From: Gigaspora rosea
Lineage: Eukaryota; Glomeromycota; Glomeromycetes; Diversisporales; Gigasporaceae
Direction: 5' to 3'
NCBI GenBank assembly: GCA_003550325.1
Contig: QKWP01000102.1
Coordinates: 75,030 to 139,029, forward strand
DNA length: 64,000 bases
Made by a program: the position numbers and the translations under genes. The notes under the pieces are model-generated. The model searched no databases. It was not told where the DNA came from and saw only the letters and a program-made list of their open reading frames with translations. Positions 58,999-64,000 of the stretch are shown one piece after another. Position 1 is the first letter of the stretch; each line of letters opens with the position of its first letter.

Positions 58999-61155
58999 TT
59001 AATTATATTGATTATTTAGCCTATAGACAATAAAAATTTGTACTATGTAAGGTAAGAAATATATGTATACATTAGCAAGAAAAAACAATCGTCTACACAC
59101 ATTAGGGCAAGTTTGAGTGTTATGACTGGTCTGATGACATGTAGCACATTGTCTTGACCGTTTTTCAACATGTTCGAATTCAGATGGATCTCTTTGCGTT
59201 GTTCTCTTGTTTTTGTTTTTTGCACCGATTGGTCTTCCTCATGCTTTCCTAGTAACAGGATTTTCTAGCATGATGGGTGGAGTATTTACCAACTCTTCTA
59301 GCTGGGAATGGATGGTATCTTGCTGATGTGGTAGCCAGAATTGTATCTTTGCTCAAGAGACTGCAAAAGAGGCTGGAAATTGGTGCAATCATTATGATCA
59401 TTATTAACCAAGTATATAGACTCCAGAAATTCGATACGATGACCCTGAATCCACCAATGTGCATAGAGATCAACTTTTTGCAATGCTTGATTAGCTGCTA
59501 AAAGTTCACTAATTATATGTGAACAAGGAAGCTCCATCATAGCTTTGAAAATTCCTGGACAAGGTTTTAGCGGAAAATCTGTGGTTGCATTTGACAATTT
59601 AATCCACTTATCAAGAAGCTTATTTAGGGTGAAGTAGGAAACATAGTGTAGGAGAGGTTCAAACAGAGGAATCAGGTGCACATGTTGTATCCTGATACGT
59701 TGAGAAGAAATTGCTGCACGGATTTTTTTTGTCTGAGCTTCCACTTGTAATACAATCTTGCGGTGCACTAATTCGAGATCACCTGTGGGTAAAGAAGTAA
59801 AATAAATTAAAACATTAATACTTTTTTTTTTTAAAAAAAAAACACAATTATTTCTCTAACAACAATTATACTAACAATAGTAAATTAACAATCTTTATTT
59901 ATAAGATACAGGTTTAAATAATTTGTCATTCCTACTTGTGGATGACTGCAAACATCTTTTGGGACAGCATGCACTGCTTCCACTCGTGAAGTTACTATGT
60001 TACCGAAATGCATATAATGATTAGTCCAGGCAGAAAAAAATGTTTCTTATGAGGAATCCATATCGCTTAAAGATATTTTAAGACATCAGATTTTCTTGTG
60101 TAATATCTTAAAAATTCATTCTATTTGGTCATGAATTCATATTCAGTATCAGATGCTACTATCAATTGCCACATTCTCATGAATTCGGTCCATCTCTTCC
60201 GTGGTAAAATAGCGTTTACATTTGGCTAAAATATTTTTATTTATATGCTACATACATAGTATATGCCGAGTATTAGGAAAAATTTTGCCAATAGGCTTCA
60301 TTAGTACTAATTTCCGATCAGTGATGATAACGTTAGAGTGAGGCAATTCATTGAAAATCTTCGATACACAAGTTAAGGCCCATTTATAATCTTCTTCAGT
60401 TTCATCACTTAAAAAAGCGAAGCAAGAAAAAAATGTAGTATTGCAACTTGATACACCAACAACATCTATTAAAGGCATTTTATATCTATTCGTTTTGTAC
60501 ATACAGTCAATTAATAGTACAGTGGGATAGGTGCGAGTTAAAGCTATGGATACCCTGTGTGCAAAGAAAAGGTGTGTTACATGGTTTTGGTGATCACATC
60601 AATATTCAAATTTGAAATCAGATCCTGCAATTCGTCGAAAAGAGCTTGGATTGGTGTATGACCGTCAAGCCTTTTTTGACGAATAGAATGAATTATATTG
60701 TAAACTGTTCTAGATATGATCATTAAAAATGGATCATTTTGGCGTATAGTTGCCAAAATTTGGCGGGGACGAGAACCAACATTAGCCATTTGCTTAACAA
60801 GACTCTTTTGTTCAGTATCCAACCTTCGAAAAATTGGATGACCAGACATATCCATCGATGCTTCGTAGTTGTATTCAGAGATGCCAGATATTATCACGTC
60901 TTGTCGCAAAAAGCTCAAATGGACAGTTCAAAAGCCTCGAAGCTGTCTTTCTACGGCGTGAATCATCAGTTAGGTTTAGTCTGTTCCTATAAAAGCTGTT
61001 TCTGTCACATACTAAAGTTATATTTTTTATTTTACCATTTCTGTCCGATTGTAATCTCTTATAGTTACGGCATACCCTTGAGTCTTAGAGAAGGCCCGAA
61101 CATATTCCAAAAGCTCATCACGACTTGCAAATTGATTAGGTGCAGGTGGTTGCAT
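58999..61155 (-). pseudogene. MULE (Mutator-like) transposase, decayed
   Basis: In coding order: a FAR1-like DNA-binding start (MQPPAPNQFASRDELLEYVR, then LVCDRNSFYRN, LLNCPFELFATR), a linker (SGHPIFRRLDTEQKSLVKQM, GSRPRQILATIRQNDP, ISRTVYNIIHSIRQKRLDGH), and the DDE core (LLIDCMYKTNRYKMPLIDVV, then FLSDETEEDYKWAL, VIITDRKLVLM). Next come SAWTNHYMHFGN and VTSRVEAVHA, then the C-terminal SWIM-like region (CPGIFKAMMELPCSHIISEL) with WWIQG. A zinc knuckle CATCHQTSHNTQTC (about 59112-59153) ends it. Both core Asp regions are visible, but several frameshifts and stops (including near 60920, 60100 and a TGA in RKA*GRPIGAKNK) inactivate it. Terminal inverted repeats were not found. Confidence 0.8.
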
Positions 61156-64000
61156 TTTTAGCTATGAGATATGAGATGGAATTTATGATGTATATGGTTG
61201 ATGAGTTTTAATAAATCAATATAATTATTAAGCCTTGTTATCAAACTGTTTTAATCATTATTATTATTATTTTATTATAGGTTTACTAACCAGTTTTGTA
61301 TTTAAGTTCTTATGAGATATTAATAAAATGAATAATTTATTAAATTTTAGGTATCAATTTTTGAAGACGAAAGAATGAGATCTTAATAAAACGAATAGTT
61401 TATTAAATTTTTAGGTATCAATGTTTGAAGATGAAAAAATGAGATATTAATAGGACGAATAGTTTATGGAATTTTTAGGTATGAATTTTTGAAGATGAAA
61501 GAATAAGATATTAATAGAACGAATTTATAGAATTTTTAGGAATCAATTTTTGGAGATGAAAAAAGGAAAGAGAAAAACAAAGAATTGTTGATCACGCGCA
61601 CTATATTATTATACTACTGTTATAATAGAGTTTGAAATATCAATGTAATTTGATGATTGATTCATATTTTGTTAGAATTTATACAGATTTAATGAAAATC
61701 AGAAATTGATAATAAGGTAAGTGCCAAATTTACAAAACTAAGTCTTATATATATAATTTTTTTATATTAATCTTCTTACAAATGTTAACAATATCAAAAG
61801 TATAGCTAAAGATTGAAACTATAGCTCTAAGAATCATACAACAGCTGAGCTGTTATATAGGTTTTTGTTACCGGGGTTAAATTGCCACCCAAAAAAATTT
61901 CAGATTGTGTGATTTACATTATTCATATATTCAAAAAATCAAATATACTTTCGCTTTTACTATTTTTATGAAAAATTTTATTAATAAGCATTGTATAACT
62001 GATATAATTGATCTATTGCGATTTTTAAACCACATAATCTGAAAGTTTTTGGGTGCTTTGACTATTGCCAGCGACCAACAACCTGAATATTTTAGCCAAA
62101 TGTTCCAAGGAAAGAAATATGTGGTACAATATTTAAAAGAAGCATAGATCAGTGATGAAAAGGAAACACTAACTTTCTACTTTTGAGCCATGGAACAAGA
62201 CTCTGATATTTCAAAAGCGATGGGAAAAGCAGTAATTTTACCCGGTTGGTTGTTGCTTAAGCTATGAAGTTTTTGGGTGGTGATTTCACCTCGGTTGGTT
62301 ATGCATCCACTTATTTGCGCAGGTATTCTGAAGAGGAAATAGCCAATCAGAGAGAGCAAATTTTATTAGACTGACGAAGAATTCGAACACGCGTAAAAGA
62401 AGAAAAAAGCGAAAATACGCAAAAATTAATGTTTAAACCAATCTTGATGCACTAATTAAAAATAACGGGAAAGAATTTTATTTATTAAGCATTACTAAGA
62501 CCTAACCCTAAACTTTTTATCTAATGCACCTGGTTTATTTACAAATCGGATTTCCTTTTTGGTTTGTGTTATCTGCACAAATAAGTAAATGTGTTGGTTA
62601 TTGCTTGAGCTATGACTTGAGACATATATAAGCAAATTTATAATAGCATAATCTTACGTAATATCTTACGAACTGTAATATAAGCAAAATATTATGTAAT
62701 ATATTTCAAAATATTTTGAAATATCAAATTTTTGAAATATTACGAAAGTAATTTCAAAATATTTCGAAATAGCTTACGAAATATTTCGATCCTTTTCAAA
62801 ATATTTTAGGACTAGGAAACCAAGCTGGATCAGAATCAGTAAAACTGTAACCTGGATCGCGCATTAGACTGATTTTTCGAAATAGTTCGAAATAGTTCAA
62901 TGATGTTCAAATTCTGTACTACAAAGATCAGATTAGATCTTTTGTTTATAATTAAATCTTCTATTTTGTTTTTTTTTCGCTTTTTTATTTTCATTCCTTT
63001 TTGTTCCTTTTCGTTTCATTTTTGGTTTCGTTTGTTTTTTTCATTTTTTTTATTTATTTATTTTTTAATTTTTTTATTTTATTTTTATTTCAGCACTTTA
63101 CAAGAAAAACAAACACTTTTCAAAACCTTGCGCATATCTACTCAGACTTCCGACACTTTAAAGAACACCAAGAATGCTTCTTTAGAGAAATGATTTAGTT
63201 AGGCGCAAGTTTTTGCAAGTTTTCGCAAGATTTACAAGTTTGTGCAAGTTTCGCAAGGTTTCGCATCATTTATTTTTTCGTTTCGTGTTTTTGGTTTTGT
63301 TTTTTTTTGTTTTTTATTTTAAAATTTTTTATTAATTTATTTTATTTCGGCACTTTGCAAGAACAGAACCCTTACTTCCGCAAGAAAAACAACCCAAACT
63401 TTTTCAGCACTTTGTAACTTTTTTGGCTTTTGCAAGAACATTAATAAAGCTTTCACAATTTCAGAATTTGCAAGAATGCGAACTCTTACGAAGATTTGGG
63501 GCTTCGTTTATTTTTTTTTATTAGTTTGCTTACACTTTTTGTTTTTTTGTTTTTTTTTTACTTATTTTTTTAATTTTTATTTTAGTTTATTTATTTCTAA
63601 CTCCTTTGAACCTTTGCGACTTTTCTTAGCAATTTGCAAGAACACCAACACTTCTAAGAAATGTTTTTTATTTTGAAGTTTTTAGAAAAAGAGTACGAAA
63701 TGAAGTTTATAGCCAAACAAAAGAAGTAGTCAAAGCGAAGACAATAGAAAACAAAGAAGCGAAGATAATAGCTAACTGTGGGTGAGCGAAAATAAGTGTG
63801 TAGGGCTAGTTTTTTGTATATAGTGAAGAATAGATGCGAAGAAGTGCGAAAGTAGTTAAAATAATATATAATAATATAAAAACAATACTGTAAAAAATGT
63901 ATAATAATTAAAATATAATATATAATATAATATGTATAATATATAATAATAATAAATAAAAAAATAATAATAAATAAAAAAATAATAATAAATAAAAAAA
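61156..64000. other. Intergenic, low complexity and short repeats
   Basis: It contains near-repeats of AATTTTTAGGTATCAATTTTTGAAGATGAAA (61340-61560), a foldback (61883-62056), a TTTCGAAATAT-rich block (62650-62890) and diverged units with TTCAGCACTTTGCAAGAA (63090-63480). It ends in (TAA)n and AT-rich sequence. Open frames here are T-rich and unsupported. Confidence 0.6.
61883..62056. mobile_element. Foldback element, relative of 349-517
   Basis: TGCCACCCAAAAAAATTTCAG at the left pairs with CTGAAAGTTTTTGGGTGC at the right. TCAGATTGTGTG corresponds to TCAGATCATGTG in the first copy. Confidence 0.5.

Noticed and set aside
62900..63676. Phe-rich ORFs near the window end
   Set aside because: They arise from poly-T tracts and diverged tandem repeats; no domain or splice structure supports them.

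Overview
This is a very AT-rich eukaryotic window with small GT-AG introns and many decayed transposons. The long interspersed element (LINE), the Mutator-like element (MULE) and the overall composition resemble genomes of arbuscular mycorrhizal fungi (Glomeromycotina, Rhizophagus-like). That assignment is inference from remembered protein styles, not from a search. Two runs of N (14561-15473 and 43714-44591) are assembly gaps.

The main content is a family of three intact, spliced paralogues of the P2X receptor family (ATP-gated cation channels). They lie at 7150-9381 (+), 26479-28942 (-) and 35922-38179 (-). Each has 11 exons, 10 introns at identical positions and phases, and 379, 380 and 373 codons. 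All three carry a Y-x-T-x-K motif before the first membrane helix, a four-cysteine ectodomain, a GIR[FL] segment before the second helix and a Y-x-x-x-K motif in the tail. The two minus-strand genes sit in a duplicated unit of about 3.2 kb that includes flanking DNA.

Layout. 1-7149: intergenic, with foldback elements, a 138-bp tandem duplication, a poly(A)-tailed retrocopy with target-site duplication (TSD, 3344-3678) and a small interrupted ORF at 6082-6330. 7150-9381: P2X-like gene 1. 9382-26478: AT-rich intergenic DNA with many miniature inverted-repeat transposable elements (MITEs) and the first gap. 26479-38179: P2X-like genes 2 and 3 with MITEs and foldbacks between them. 38180-42727: intergenic. 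42743-51426: an APE-type LINE with RNase H, flanked by a 15-bp TSD and broken by stops, frameshifts and a gap. 51686-53550: a tandem array of hairpin units, split by a MITE. 54848-55789: an unrecognised spliced pseudogene. 56518-57300: a spliced hydrophobic hypothetical gene, probably broken. 58999-61155: a decayed MULE transposase (-). 61156-64000: low-complexity repeats.

The three channel genes are the only clearly intact genes. If they act together, the natural reading is sensing of ATP or a related ligand, possibly as heteromers. Some classical ATP-contact residues are not conserved, so the ligand is an open question. Nearly everything else is mobile-element material.
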